This document shows, piece by piece, positions 1 to 11,634 of a DNA stretch of 27,602 nucleotides. Source of the stretch: Hypsibius dujardini (taxonomy: Eukaryota; Tardigrada; Eutardigrada; Parachela; Hypsibiidae). The position numbers and the translations under genes were made by a program. Within the stretch, counting starts at the first letter, position 1; every line of letters begins with the position of its first letter. The notes under the pieces are model-generated. The model was given only the letters and a program-made list of their open reading frames with translations, was not told where the DNA came from and did no database searches. Where the stretch lies: contig LRSR01003975.1 of assembly GCA_001579985.1 (NCBI GenBank), forward strand, positions 1 through 27,602. Direction: 5' to 3'.

Positions 1-157
1 TTTTTAAATTGAAATACAATAAAAAATGACTTACAAGACGTCACCAGGATATTTAGTTATTCATAAGATATATTAATGATTGATGGAATGATTGAAATCC
101 AAGAGTCAAACCATTTTCAATAGTTTGTTAGTATTCTGACTGTTGTATCGAAACAAA

Positions 158-489
158 ATGAGTGAGAGTGGCAGCTCCGTCGCAGATGACGGGGACCGCT
201 CAGATGTCAATGAAGCTATTTTCGACTCGGAACTTACAGGCAAGAAGCGGAGCAGCTTTACCAACCAAAGATATCGGCAGCGAAATATCTCAAGAACCGG
301 TATGCTTCATATGCTGATTGGGAAACTGACTTTCTGCCATATCAAAAGGAGTCATTCCAAACTTTTGTAGTGGACGACTCACAACGACTCAGTAAAGACC
401 ACAAACTATTCGGGACTCTCCAGTACAAGGAAGGGTGGGACTATGGTGAAAGGGTGGGAGACGGGTGGGACAATAGTGGTACCCTATAA
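158..489 (+). pseudogene. Possible frameshifted ORF of unknown family
   Basis: A reading frame opens at ATG 158 (MSESGSSVADDGDRSDVNEA) and runs to about 290. From about 260 a second frame continues with protein-like composition (for example KYLKNRYASYADWETDFLPY and LFGTLQYKEGWDYG) to a stop at 487-489. The two halves could be one coding region broken by a one-base indel, or two exons. I do not recognise the family; a transposon-derived protein is one guess. If gene C continues leftwards, this lies inside one of its introns on the other strand. Confidence 0.3.
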
Positions 490-695
490 ACGATGCCGAC
501 CAACAGTGGCGCGTCCTAGGGGGTGGCAAGTGAGCAATTGCCCCCCCCCCTCGTCCGAAATCAAAATAGTGACCCATTGGTACCACCTGACGTTTTTTAG
601 AGTAAAAACAGCACAATCATATTAATATATTTAATATATTTAAAATTAAAAAGCTTGCCCCCCGTACCGGAAGGTCTAGACGCGTCTATGCCTAC

Positions 696-854
696 CAAGT
701 ATGTGCTGATTCTCTCCAACCGTGTTGATTGTCACCAAGTAGGAGCCTTGAGCCGCGCAGTGCGCCTGAGCAGCTTCTCGGTTGAGCGCGGTCTCATTGT
801 ACATGTAGCATCCATCGTGAAACCGTTCGAAGGGCGCGTTACACGTGATGTCAG
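696..854 (-). CDS. Gene C CTLD4, first exon
   Basis: The exon codes ITCNAPFERFHDGCYMYNE and then AAQAHCAAQGSYLVTI, a CTLD opening that aligns with gene A exon 19753-19592 (CVAPYEKYHDGCY). It has acceptor TTGTTAG, donor GTAGGC, and phase 1 on both sides. No further exon of this domain is visible down to base 1. Confidence 0.75.
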
Positions 855-3800
855 CTAACAAAAATTAATTATTTTGTAAGTGCATATTTTGTGTATTGCA
901 ATAAATATGTTAAATATATATATTTTTATAAGTATTTATGAGTGAATTTATGAATTCTGTTAGTATTAGTACGATGCTTAGTAACAGGAATAGTATTTGG
1001 AAGTGCTTGGTGTTTCTGTGCCCGACTAACGCATAATCGTGTCCGGAATCGAAATATCCGCAGCTGCATCCGCCGCGCAGACATATGGAAGTTCTTCCGT
1101 GCACAGCTGGGCGTCCCAGCTTCCCCGAGGGATCCCCTGTTGCGCTAAACACAATCGTCAATGAAGTTAATAATAGCACAGAATTCTCTTCCTAGACGAA
1201 ATCACAGAGTCTATTGAAACCAGTCTTACGCCGAAGTTCAATCCCCAAAGCCAGACCCGAAACCCGACACGGTCAACTGAGCCCGACAAACCCGAAACCG
1301 ACCCGAACCCGACCCGAAATCCGAAACAGATCATTCACCGAAAAAAATCTTATTAACTAGTAATTTCAGAAATCTTGCGCTTCTGGTCAATGTTACGATT
1401 GCATTTTCCAGTACGCGTGGAGAGCCGTCGGTCACCCTTGTCGCCACCTAGTTTTTCGCTCTTTTGGGCAACGAAGAATCTATGAAAAAAGTCTTTACCA
1501 GGCCGCTCTGTCGTCAATTTTGAGCTGGAGAAAGACGAAGAAGTCTCCTCGTCAATCAAAAATACGTCCGTCATGGCCATAAAATTCGGATAGAACAATG
1601 TAACGTTTGAAGCTGCGAAGTGTGAATTGCAGTGGAGACTGCGGATTACGTTTCAATTCAATTCAATGCCAAATCGCCCGTACCATACAAAGTGTCATCA
1701 CACGTGATTGATGCAGTTGTAAATCAGATGGCCTGTCACGTGACACCCTCTTTCAACTGGGATGGCCTTAGTCCACAAGTCCAGATGCCATTATACAATT
1801 TTCCACTCCATAATCTAAGTGGAGTGCTTCAAAAACTGCGCGCTCCAGTCAAACTTTCCCGAACCCACCCGAAACTTGTCCAGTATACTTGTCCTTATAC
1901 TAGTCCAGTATAAGATTTCGACGTGAGACTGATTGAGACATTACACTTACGGATCGTAGATAAGCCGTCCATGAGAACGCAGTAATCAACCGGCTCCGGC
2001 GGACCTCCAACTGTGATGGGCTGATTCGGCACCTCGGGTTGCACCCCGTTCTTCCAGTCGGTGAAGGTCAACGAGGTACCGTCCTGCCACTGGAATCGTC
2101 GCTGTGCATTCTTGTAGTCTACAAACATCATTACCGATTACTTCCAATGTGAATGATCAGAAAGAAATAACTCGTACGAATAAAAACCGATTTTTTTTCG
2201 ATAAAGGTCAGTGTTTTTGAAAACTGTTGAAAATTATGAGACATGGCGGTTGCACGTTTTTTTTCTGTGACAAAAACTGCTGACGACTGGGTTTGATGTG
2301 CAGCGTCTCAAATATTATTTCCATACTTCGTGCTCCAATCCAGTAAGACATCTTGGGAATGGAAGCCGAAAATGACTCTTCAGTCAAAATGATATCCCGA
2401 ACGACACGATGAGTCAGAGCGCTATGCGAAAAATGAAATATACTGTGAACTGAGTACACTGAGTGTGAGGTGAAATCTGTATTTCGGTTCACCCTTCATT
2501 TGGTCCGTAAATCGGCTCACTCATGGGTTTCTCTTTAGTGGCAGGTGCTTGATTGTTTGATTTTCTGTACTATATCCTAGTATAATATAGCACTTCTGGA
2601 AATCAAACAATCAAGCACCCGCCATCAAAGAGAAACCCATGAGTGAGCCGATTTACGGACCAAATGGAGGGTGAGCCGAAATACAGATTTCAGTTCACAC
2701 TCGTTCAACTATTTTGTTTGCCTGTCTTACTCTCGAATTTCGACCAGTTTTGCGCCGAGAATTTGGCAACTGCGCACCGCTTCATCCCACGACTTGGGTT
2801 CCGGCACTCGACGGTAGCAGGTCCTGGCTTGGTATTTTATTTGCAATTATTATTAAATTTAGTGTCTGCGAGAATTTTTTCGTACTTTTTTCAGATTCAC
2901 AGGCAAATGGCAGGGACCTGGAATGGCAGTTAGACTGCAGACTCCAGTCGTTATTGTTAGCAATCATCGCCTGTATTTCCCCACAATAGTCGTGGCCGTT
3001 ATCTAACTGCCTGAAAACACAATACCAAAAGTTTAATTTGAAAAAAGAAAGAAAGTGAAATATCGGGTACAATATATATAATAATATTAATATTAATAGT
3101 TTACCTGATATAATTGGGAAGGTCTAGACCGTCGGTCTGCCAGTGGTTAATTGCGGTGTCGGTGATCAGAGTTCCGTCTTCCCATTTGACGTCTCCGGCC
3201 GCGGTATTGGCCGTTTTGTTTGTTATTTTGATGCCCAACCAGGCGACACGGTTGCTGTGCTTCAACAGCCACATTTTCATCCGCATGTTTTCCCGTTCGG
3301 AATTAATTGTTGCCACAACTCCGCCCTCCTTGCTATAATTATATGATGCAGTTTGTTTAATATATAAAATATATATAATATATAAAATTAAAGTTTAATT
3401 AACGCAGTAGCTAATAAAGTTTTGCTTACAAGCAATATTCTTGGGCAATGCCGAAATGATGAGGTTCAGGCACGTGCAGGTAGCATCGGTCACTGTCGAA
3501 TGTCCATCCGTCCTCGGTTTTACACAATGGACGACCATCTGCAATTACGGAATATGAGTTTTAGCTTTTGTATGTTGAATAATCGTCCATAAAATGAAAT
3601 CTCCTACTGAAGCGTCCTTTGCAGATAAAACCGACTTTTTCGTCATACGATTTCGGCTGAAACTGGACCACATTCGCGGGATACTCGAAAGCGAGGACGC
3701 CGCCTGTTCGGGAACCGTTTCCGTTGGCGTTGGACACCCACGGGGTTCTGCCAATCACAATCGCGAAGTTGAAATTGAAAATGCAGTACCGTAATCTCCC

Positions 3801-5852
3801 GACACTTTTTTGCCCTACCAGTTAATTTGATCCACCCCGGATCTTATCTGCTCATCACCGTTTGCTATTGTTAACCTACAATCAATCAATCAATCAACTG
3901 ATTCCATGTCTGCGTCTAGAAATTTCGCTCAATCAATCAATCAATCGCTGCCAATTTGCTCGTAAATTTCAACCAATCAACCAATCAACTAATCAACCAA
4001 CGACACAAAGAATCCGATTGAACAATCAACCGATGACCGGAGGGGGCGGGGCTTAACTGTCGGTTGAGATCGGGAGATTACGGTAAGTAAACCACATATC
4101 GGAAACTAAGAAGACTTTTACAAGTTAGGAAAATCGTTTTGATTGAAGGGGCGTTGAGAGACTCCATCCCACCAGGACCACGTGTTTGTTTCCAGCCTAA
4201 ACGAAAGGCCGAACCAGTACTGTTCGAGTTCCGATGAGAGTCGAGACTTGACGTAGTCCTGAAAGAAGAACCCAAGCGATATATCATACCAGAATCAAGG
4301 GTACGTTTCCACATCTATTTTTCAACCTCTGAGTTCACCGTAATTAATCTCAGAACATTCTTGTCAAATATTACTAGTATGAGGTGAAATCAATATCTCG
4401 GCTCACCCTCCATTTGGTCCGTAAATCGGCTCACTCATGGGCTTCTCTTTGAGAACAGGTGCTTGATTGTTTGATTTTCAGAAGGACTAAGTACACTAGG
4501 AAATAGTACAGAAAATCAAACAATCAAGCACCTGCCATCAATGAGAAACGGCCATGAGTGAACCGATTTATGGACCAAATGGAGGGTGAGCCGATTTATG
4601 GACCAAATGGAGGGTGAGCCGATTTATGGACCAAATGGAGGGTGAACCGATTTATGGACCAAATGGAGGGTGAGCCGAAATACAAATTTCACCTCATACT
4701 TATTTTCAAGCATGCAGACTGTCTAGGACGCCTCTATTTCACACTCTGGTACCAGTAACTAAAGAAACCACTACAAAAATTTACTTAACCTTAAGGGGTT
4801 GCGATAGAAACCGCTTGTATTAGTTTCAATGTTAATAAATAATTAACAAAATGTGCTGGATGAAGTTCAAGTCATGTCGCAAATCAACAGATTATGAACA
4901 CTTTTGATGGGGAGCTTCTAAGGGTTCGCCAAATGAAAAGCGTCATTTTTAATTATTGTGTAGATTGATTGTTGATTGAATTGACATGACGTTTCGCCAT
5001 CTCACAGGCCGAAAACGCAGAACCAATTCATCAAGCAAGCAAAAGTAGTTTCGAAATAGAAATAATAGCTGGCTTCTTTTGGTTAAAACCGGAAGTGAAC
5101 GAGAAAGTCCTTAAACAAATGATTTCAGTATTTAAATGGGCTTCACACACAAAAAACGCTGAGGCTAAAAATTTTCATTGAACTATATAAAACTCAAATT
5201 TTTATGAAATTCACTCACCTATACATTTAATTTTAAAATGATTTAAGGGTATTGAGCAAGGGTAAAATGTGGAGACCCACTCAGAGTTGAGTAAGGGTTT
5301 GGGGTGGACCCTTTAAATGCATCGTATCATCGACCTTTGCGACTTTTCGTCTCTCGCCATGTGATTTTGACTTCTCAGTATTTTCCATTTTTTTTAACTG
5401 CGTTAATTTACTCCGAATTTTCAATTCTTTTTCCTTATTTAATTTTCAATTATTTTCCCTTAAATATATTTCCAAAAGCCACGCATTCCTGTAGTATTCT
5501 GATTGGTCGCCATTAAATCCTAACTTACCAGTTCCTCATCGTCGTCCGCGGTGAAAATGTTTCCGCCTCTGATTATGCATTCCTCAATAGCGCCTTCGAA
5601 AGTTTGCGCTTCTGCTCCCGGAGTAAAAGGGTCATTGTTCACGACATAAATAAAGTAGCAATCCTCGGTCCCCGCTCGAGCCACCCATTCACGACCAGGA
5701 CAGCGTGAAGCGTTCCTCGCGCCGAACACTGCAAATTAAACTACTAATTAACTTGGAACGCTTGATTACTTGTAAAAATATTAATTCTATCGCTGAAGGA
5801 ATTTATACTTACAAACTGCGCACACGAATAATAATTGTAATAAATTTGTCAT
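696..5852 (-). CDS. Gene C: multi-CTLD secreted/membrane receptor, 5' part (12 exons, runs off the left edge)
   Basis: This is a mannose-receptor-like protein built from tandem C-type lectin domains, likely acting at the cell surface in binding or recognition. Exons on the minus strand, high to low: 5852-5813, 5728-5529, 4258-4122, 3747-3608, 3538-3430, 3332-3105, 3010-2886, 2827-2731, 2421-2327, 2118-1951, 1144-1031, 854-696. All junctions are GT-AG and phases agree throughout, giving about 537 codons without a stop. The start is the ATG at 5852, which opens a hydrophobic signal peptide. Four CTLDs follow, the fourth incomplete. Exon 12 ends in a GT donor in phase 1, so the gene continues beyond base 1. 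Exon sizes and phases match genes A and B (for example a 109-base exon at the start of CTLD2 in all three). The 58-bp intron 2828-2885 is the least certain junction. The C-terminal stalk and membrane helix are not in the window; they are inferred from gene A. Confidence 0.85.
1031..2827 (-). CDS. Gene C CTLD3 (exons 8-11)
   Basis: Exon 8 codes TCYRRVPEPKSWDEAVRSC. Exon 9 (2421-2327) ends at MSYWIGAR. Exon 10 (2118-1951) has FQWQDGTSLTFTDWKNG followed by VQPEVPN and VDYCVLMDG. Exon 11 (1144-1031) has GSWDAQLCTEELPYVCA. QPE and WDA sit where QPD and WND would be in a sugar-binding CTLD, so this is the domain closest to a calcium site but both motifs are altered. The acceptor chosen for exon 11 (GTTTAG at 1145-1150) is the only nearby one that keeps phase. 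The intron between exons 8 and 9 is mostly a 242-bp foldback element. Confidence 0.8.
1145..1950. other. Intron 10 of gene C; (CCCGAAAC)-like low-complexity tract
   Basis: This intron holds a degenerate repeat of CCCGAAACCCGAC-type units at about 1254-1325. It also has an open minus-strand frame at 1353-1598 with no recognisable family. I see no further exon of the receptor here. Confidence 0.5.
2461..2702. mobile_element. Foldback/MITE element, family 1 copy 1
   Basis: The whole element is a near-perfect inverted repeat. The left arm starts GAGTGTGAGGTGAAATCTG and the right arm ends CAGATTTCAGTTCACACTC. Internal pieces pair across the centre, such as TCGGCTCACTCATGGGTTTC with GAAACCCATGAGTGAGCCGA, and GCTTGATTGTTTGATTTTC with its reverse complement. 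It sits in gene C intron 8 with under 40 bp on each side to the splice sites. A relative lies at 4378-4698. No coding capacity. Confidence 0.85.
2886..3538 (-). CDS. Gene C CTLD2 (exons 5-7)
   Basis: Exon 5 codes PLCKTEDGWTFDSDRCYLHV, the classical CTLD opening with Cys, Trp and CY. Exon 6 (3332-3105) codes GGVVATINSERENM, then VAWLGIKI and VKWEDGTLI, so the whole central domain is in one exon. Exon 7 carries NGHDYCGEI and LPFACES, the last two disulfide strands. In gene A the region matching exon 6 is split in two by an extra intron. There is no EPN or WND. Confidence 0.85.
3608..5728 (-). CDS. Gene C CTLD1 (exons 2-4)
   Basis: Exon 2 (5728-5529) begins near SRCPGREWVARAGTEDCY and has the early-domain motif AIEECIIRGGNIF, ending at EEL. 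Exon 3 (4258-4122) carries YWFGLSF and WSWWDG, the central Trp-rich core of a CTLD. Exon 4 (3747-3608) ends with VGFICKGRF, the final conserved Cys strand. The same split with the same phases occurs in genes A and B. No canonical calcium/sugar pair (EPN or QPD with WND) is visible in this domain. Intron 2 (4259-5528) is long and holds a foldback element. Confidence 0.82.
3862..4030. repeat. AATC-type simple repeat tract in gene C intron 3
   Basis: The tract has interrupted runs of AATC and AACCAATC units (for example CAATCAATCAATCAACTG and AATCAACCAATCAACTAATC). The same TGATTG/CAATCA motif recurs in the hairpin cores of several mobile elements in this window. Confidence 0.6.
4378..4698. mobile_element. 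Foldback/MITE element, family 1 copy 2, with expanded right arm
   Basis: The termini TATGAGGTGAAAT and ATTTCACCTCATA are reverse complements and begin and end in TA. The core matches the copy at 2461-2702. The right arm has four tandem copies of a 28-bp unit (AACCGATTTATGGACC...), at 4561-4588, 4589-4616, 4617-4644 and 4645-4672; the left arm has a single copy. It lies in intron 2 of gene C. Confidence 0.85.
4699..5528. other. Remainder of gene C intron 2, no feature seen
   Basis: Only AT-rich intronic sequence follows the foldback element up to exon 2. I found no CTLD exon, RNA gene or clear inverted repeat here. Confidence 0.45.
5813..5852 (-). CDS. Gene C exon 1: signal peptide
   Basis: The exon codes MTNLLQLLFVCAV and leaves one base (phase 1) for the next exon. 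A short polar start is followed by a leucine-rich hydrophobic core, as in a signal peptide. The donor is GTAAGT. Gene B opens with an equivalent 49-base exon with the same phase-1 donor, which supports the start choice. Confidence 0.8.
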
Positions 5853-6696
5853 TATAAAGGTGATATCGCCTCACAGTCTTAAGTCCATTTCAAGGGAAGG
5901 TTGGCAGCTAATTAACTGTCAAACTGAATTTTTGATGACTGAAGTTATTTGGTACTTCGAAGTATTTAAGAGGTTAAAAGGTGCTGGGAAAAGAGATGAA
6001 CTTTATGCTTGAAATTAATCGACGCCAGTTACAGCTATCATATGTGGGCTAAGTGGAGGTCCAAAAATTGCGATAACGTTAGAATGAATAAAAATGACTC
6101 ATCAATATGCCGATATCAAACACACGCACAGTGAGGTCGCCGGAGTTCGGCGAGATAATATTCAACTCGGACTATCTTGTGCCATATTTTCGAACAACAA
6201 CTCGTATGCGACGCCTTAAAATCAGCAAATTTTAGATTATATTGTTAAATGAGCACTGCGCGGTAGGACCCTAATGACATATCGCGTGATTCAAAATTCT
6301 TTTTATATAAAACGAAATTTTCAAAATATTTTAATGATGCATACAATACACAAGACTCCCCAAGCCAGAAAAGAGTATTGCTAAAAAAAATCCGAATTTA
6401 CAGTGCAAAATGCGCAAGACGTGCAATACGCAATATTCTGTTGTGCGTTGCACATGGCACACTGCATAAAATTTGGTTTTTTTCTCGCGTCTGTCTTTTC
6501 AAATTTTTTCCGCTGTCGGTGTCACATATCTAATCACTTGCTGATTTTTCTGTGCTCTCAATTTGCTTAACTTCATCTCCACTGATTGTTGTGTTGGAGA
6601 GTACTGTACAGTATATCATGGCTGAAAGTCATTTGTTCACAAGTGCCGACATTCTGTCTGTCAAATTTCGAGTCCCAGCTGGCCATTTTGTCAATA
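5853..6696. other. Upstream region of gene C, no gene seen
   Basis: This must contain the promoter of gene C (transcribed leftwards), but I cannot point to a convincing TATA box or initiator. A perfect palindrome, TACTGTACAGTA, near 6601-6612 resembles the joined termini of the element at 22842-22973. Confidence 0.4.
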
Positions 6697-7001
6697 GAGA
6701 CGTTTAAGCAAACCGGCGTAAGCGTAACGTAAACTTAGGTGTAAAGCCCGCTAAGTTTACGTTTACGACTGGATGTTTAATCACTCGGCGTAAGGCGTAA
6801 GAGCAGAAAATTTCAAGAAAGCCACTCGGAATTAAGTAGGAAACTTTCTTACTCCGTTCTTACGGCGAAACTTAAGGGCCATTGCCCCTTACGTCAGACA
6901 GTAGCGTAAGAAATTAACCTTAAGAAAGGCCACACCACGTGCCACATTCCTATTGGTCCGTGTTCTTACGTTTACGCTTACGCCGATTGTTTAAACGTCC
7001 C
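6697..7001. mobile_element. TA-flanked MITE (305 bp)
   Basis: The left end GAGACGTTTAAGCAAACCGG and the reverse complement of the right end, GGGACGTTTAAACAATCGG, match. Pairing continues through a CGTAAGCGTAA-type motif. TA lies on both sides (6695-6696 and 7002-7003), as in Tc1/mariner-type insertion. The interior has more short TTACG/CGTAA inverted motifs and no ORF. Confidence 0.8.
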
Positions 7002-9297
7002 TAATGTAACTCCAAAAAGTATTATCACCAGACTCAGCACGCTAAAAGACAGCGAAATGAATCCGTCCACGGACATGGATGGAGGTGTGAGCGAGATTTG
7101 GACTCCATTTTCTATTCGGGTGGGTATTTTAGACATCTTACCCTTGAATTAGTTGATTGATTAGCTGCCCTTGTTCGATTGATTCCTTTTCTTGGGGAAA
7201 ATATTTAGTTAATTGTATTAATTTTACAAAACACTTTATTGGATTGGATTTAGATCGACTGCTTGATTAAACTTATTTTCTCAGATATTTACCGCCAAAT
7301 CAGATATCTGAAAAGCTTTGACGTGATGAAATTTATTTACTCGGAGAGCCGTGACTTTCATGCTACCATGCTTTCGTTCGTTACGAGCCGGCTTTGAAAC
7401 TTATGTCCTGATTTACAGCTTCTTTGGCACACGGCTGTACGTTCGACTACTGTGTTGTGCTTTCGCTTCTGTTTTCAGATGTTTCACATTTGCAGTTATT
7501 CTTCAGTCGTTAACTCCCTACAGGGGACGCTACGTATGGCAGCGGATATTGCTTTATCGGACACGAGTCATAGTTAAGTTTTCAGATATCTGATTACTAG
7601 ATGCATTTATTTTCTTCATAGTCTCAACATCCAGATTGGCAGTTGGCTTCCAAAGAACTGAAATTTTTTGCGACCGGATGCTCTCACACAGAGCGAGGTT
7701 AAACTCTTTGTTTTGCGAATGGCAATCCACTTTAATAAGGTCAAGTATTTTTACAAGTTTAGAATTAGAGAGAAGGAAAACGCAGTTGTCTCGGTTCGTC
7801 TCGCGCGTACCCATCTCGCTTTACGCAGATTCCGTTCTCTAGCTGAGCTCTCGCATAAACCAAAATGGTGTGATCGTGTGCGATGATACCGTTTTGTTCG
7901 AGTAAGATATCTAAAGCAGCGGCACACGTAGGAGTAAGAAGCTCTCGAGGCTTACCGGCACCACAAAATCGCACCGGATTTCTTTTGCGACAACAATTCT
8001 GGTTGATGATCGCCAGGCCCTGTACGGTTTTGTTGGAAATTGGTGAGTGAAAATTATTTTGGGTAAAAATGTTAAAATATTTTAGATTCAAGCAAGTGAA
8101 AATTGCAATTGGTGTAGCAATATATCTTCGTTCATCACATGTGAATTTATGCCGTGCTGCAGTTTCTTCAAGCTACCGAGCCCACTTCCATGGCCGAAGG
8201 CCGACCGCTCGTAGGCGTAACCCCAAAACGAATAATAAATACTTGTTGAAAAGATGATTGAAATCTTTGAAAATTACTTCACATTGAGTGGCGCGGAGTT
8301 TCACACACCGCTTGCGCAATACGCTACAGTATTTGAAGCAACAGCAAATTTTGATTAGGGAACATCCGTTTATTACGTCATAAATTTTTTAATTAGGCAA
8401 CCTAACACCCTCCCCCTAACGTTAGAGTTCGTCAGAGTTTTTTTAACACTCCGTAAATCTTCAGTTTCTGACTTCAGAAAGCTGTGATTATATGAAATTT
8501 GCTGAACACCACGCACATAGCTCTCCAATCCAATCCAATTCAATTTTACTAAACTATTTTAAATCATTACCTTCACAGAGCATACCGGCATTTTCAAAGG
8601 TTGTGTAATGCTCAAAAAACTAGGAATTGCCACAGAAATTCCAAAATTAATAATTTCTAAGCCTACGGGGTTCCCCAAAGCCGACGTAAGGACGCCGGCC
8701 TACCCCCATAAAGTACAGTCAGTTATTTTTTAACCCCGCCCCTCTAACCAATACTGACGTAATAAATGAACACTGTCCACTGGCTACGTGGCTGACAATG
8801 CGCGAATGCCACAGCTGCGACCACTCGAAGACAAACAAACAGACAGACAGAACGGAATTTCGTTTTTATTTTTTATGACAATCAGGGAAACGATCGACCT
8901 TCAAATATTTTATCGTAGTAACCTTTGAACTGGTTTTAACCATAGGTGTTTTTTTCATAGGACAACGGCAGAGAACGTAAACAGACAGGGAAAGAGACAA
9001 ACTCACATTGAGGCAGACAAGCACCCCTACATGAAGCCAGATAGAGAAATAGACATTCAGAAACAAACTGATGAAGCCACATTATCTGAGCTAATGTTGC
9101 AAGCATTTTATCACCAGAACCTTCCAAATCACTCGTTAAGATCAACTACTGAAAGAAATAGGGCCGAACACATCCCAATTGCGCAATCGAGTGGACATGT
9201 ACGTCGATTCGGATATCATAGAAAACCTTCAGGTGAAATATGGGCCTATGAAGCAGCTGAAGGGTCACTGGCACAAGTATGCTTGGCATCTACTGTA
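7002..9297. other. Intergenic region, no supported gene
   Basis: Short open frames exist, for example plus 7668-7886 (rich in Arg, Leu and Lys) and plus 9031-9312, but none resembles a known family or has convincing neighbouring exons. The stretch near 8358-8440 (ACATCCGTTTATTACGTCAT) resembles a DNA-transposon end, with no partner found. Confidence 0.4.
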
Positions 9298-9386
9298 GTG
9301 CCACAATTATAACGGTCGGTTAAACCCCATCACACAGGCTGAGTGCGCTACCCGGGTGTAAAATCCGACCATTACAATTGTGGCAT
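9298..9386. mobile_element. Short inverted-repeat element (89 bp)
   Basis: GTGCCACAATTATAACGGTC at the left pairs with GACCATTACAATTGTGGCAT at the right, leaving a loop of about 40 bp. TA (9296-9297) precedes the left end and TTA follows shortly after the right end. Probably a very short MITE. Confidence 0.65.
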
Positions 9387-11373
9387 TTACATTTCTTCTC
9401 CATCTGTTGGGCGGGGAGAAGGAGGTCGCGCGAGCAAAACTGGTGGACGAGGGCGTCGGAGTCGACCGGATGTTTCACGGTTAAGTCGCGGCTCTTTTAG
9501 GTTTGTGAGCTCTCCATTGTCGAACTTTAACTTGGACCGGACTGTAAGATGTTTGAATAATTAATACTTTCCTTTGCAGGTTACGTCGGAGACGTCTTTC
9601 AGCTCGCGGAGCCCATTCATCCGCGGGTTTGGAAGTAATTCGCAAACAATAACATGTCCAACTTGCTGAAGTCATTCATTAAGGAGAATCCAGATCTTCA
9701 GTAGAGTTGCTTTAGATATCTTAAGTTCGCGCCGTTTCTAGATAGCCATTCTGTCTTGTTCTTGTCAGAGTTCTTATATTTTTTGGAAATTGTACGAGAT
9801 GCTTTGTGCAAGGACTAGTAATATTGTTGATAAATTCATTTAGTTTATGCACAATATATGTTCACGACAAACCACAGGAGCTTCAGGATCGGAACACAAA
9901 CTTGTGGGTAAGCAGAAATTGCGTGAGCGACTGTACAGTGTTGGCTGTTAGGGGATATTAAGGAATGCCACCGCCATGTATTGCATTCCGGCGGGTACCG
10001 ATGGGGAGATCATTCAAGTAGCTTTCTACTCTTAAAAAGCAAAGTTTTAAGGCTGGTTCGTGGATAGTCGATCCCGTCCGTTGAGCCACAAGATGGCGGA
10101 CCCATCGGTTGTTCTGTACCTGTATGACTCACTACGTATCACGTGACTCACGTCTCACGATGAGAGATCACTCGGACTACTAGAGAGGTTTCGCAAACCG
10201 ACATATCTCAATCTAACATAACATAAGACTTACATTATGTATGTTCCCTATGTATATTTCTGTTTTCGCAAACTGAATTTAATTAAACAACACAACATAC
10301 ATCTCTCACATCAATTAAAACTATTTTGTTCATCGTCTTCTTAGTCTTTTCAGATTATTCTGACAATTTTGTTTCTTCGGAAGACATTTCCGATGACGTT
10401 TACAGTGCAGCGTGTACGGTGAGGGCGCCAAAACGCCGGATAAAGATACCGCATTGGGTTTAGCGTTGATTGATTGATTGTTCCGGATCAAAGACTTTGA
10501 CAACTTGCTGATTCAAGAATGTTTTCCATCTTATTTGATTTTGTACGGCTAAAATATAAACAATTCTTCATAAACCTAAAATGTTCTTGCGTAGAGTACA
10601 GCAAAATAGCTTTTATTTAAACCACAAAATGCCAAAAGAGCACATTGAGGGATAAAGGAACTGGGTCCTGATCTTCCGCGACAGAATGCGCATTTTCCGG
10701 TTGTCAAAACTCCTTCCGATTAATCGGAAAGATGCGCCTGGGTTCAAAGTATTTTAAAATTAAAATTGACAACTTATGGGAATCAAAATTACTCAAAAAC
10801 GGGTCAAAAGAATTGAAAAATTTTACAATGTCGAGCTCGTACACAACTTTCGTAGAAATGGGAAATATATGTAAGTTGTGTACGGGAAATCAACATAGCA
10901 TATGGAAAACGGTAGCGCGCGTAGCCACATGGCATGAGGAAAACGGTAGTGCATGTAGCCAAAAAGTTATGTTTAAGTCTGTTTTGAGTCCTTATGTTGG
11001 CGATCGAAATCTCTCTACAAACTAGTGGTACTTCGCAATAGAGTGTGAGGTCGTTCGCCACGCTGCAGCGGTCTGCCCTTGTCAGATATCAGGTGCTGAT
11101 AAAGCTTCTCGGCAGACACGCTCCAAAATCTTGCTAGCTCTTGACGCTTTTCTGCCAATCGGTTTGCACACTATACTCACAGGGCTTATACCAAACTGCA
11201 TCCTTATTCTTGCTTTCAATTCAGAACGCCAATCCGGAAAGCCTTTTATGACATTTCCTGCTGCCCCATCCACCGGCTTTCTCGGTGCTTGATTACCGCT
11301 AACTTCCAGGGCAATCGTACCTCAAAAAAGTAAGTTGAATTGTCGGCGAATACAATTTGCAGAATTTGACGAT
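9387..11373. other. Intergenic region upstream of GST zeta, no supported gene
   Basis: It contains a hairpin at about 10836-10878 (GTACACAACTT and its complement) and an adjacent imperfect direct repeat at about 10904-10965 (GGAAAACGGTAG...GTAGCC twice). A minus-strand open frame at 11082-11273 has protein-like composition but no family I know. Confidence 0.4.
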
Positions 11374-11582
11374 TATACGTACGTACGTACTACAACATAC
11401 GTACATACGTACGTACCACAACATAGGTACGTAGAATACATACGTACATATGGACGTACCACAACATACGTACGTACTACAAAATACGTACGCAGAATAC
11501 ATACGTACATATGTACGTACCACAACATACGTACGTACTACAACATACGTACGTAGAATACATACGTACATACGTACATACT
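11374..11582. repeat. ACGTAC microsatellite/minisatellite
   Basis: Interrupted tandem array of CGTACGTA, with recurring CTACAACATACGTACGTA and AGAATACATACGTACATA units, about 200 bp long. It ends 29 bp before the acceptor of the GST zeta exon. Tyr/Val-rich open frames across it on both strands are artefacts of the repeat. Confidence 0.85.
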
Positions 11583-11634
11583 GTAGGAGCGTCTGTTTCT
11601 GTTGTTTGTAGTGGCAGGCGCCTGCAAGGAGGAC

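Noticed and set aside
1353-1598. Minus-strand frame starting MFYPNFMAMTDVFLIDEETS as a nested gene
   Set aside because: It has no recognisable domain, no matching exons, and lies inside a receptor intron; kept only as an open frame.
10072-10149. Possible gene start (ACAAGATGGCGGACC, a good initiation context)
   Set aside because: The frame stops after 17 codons and no convincing donor or following exon was found.
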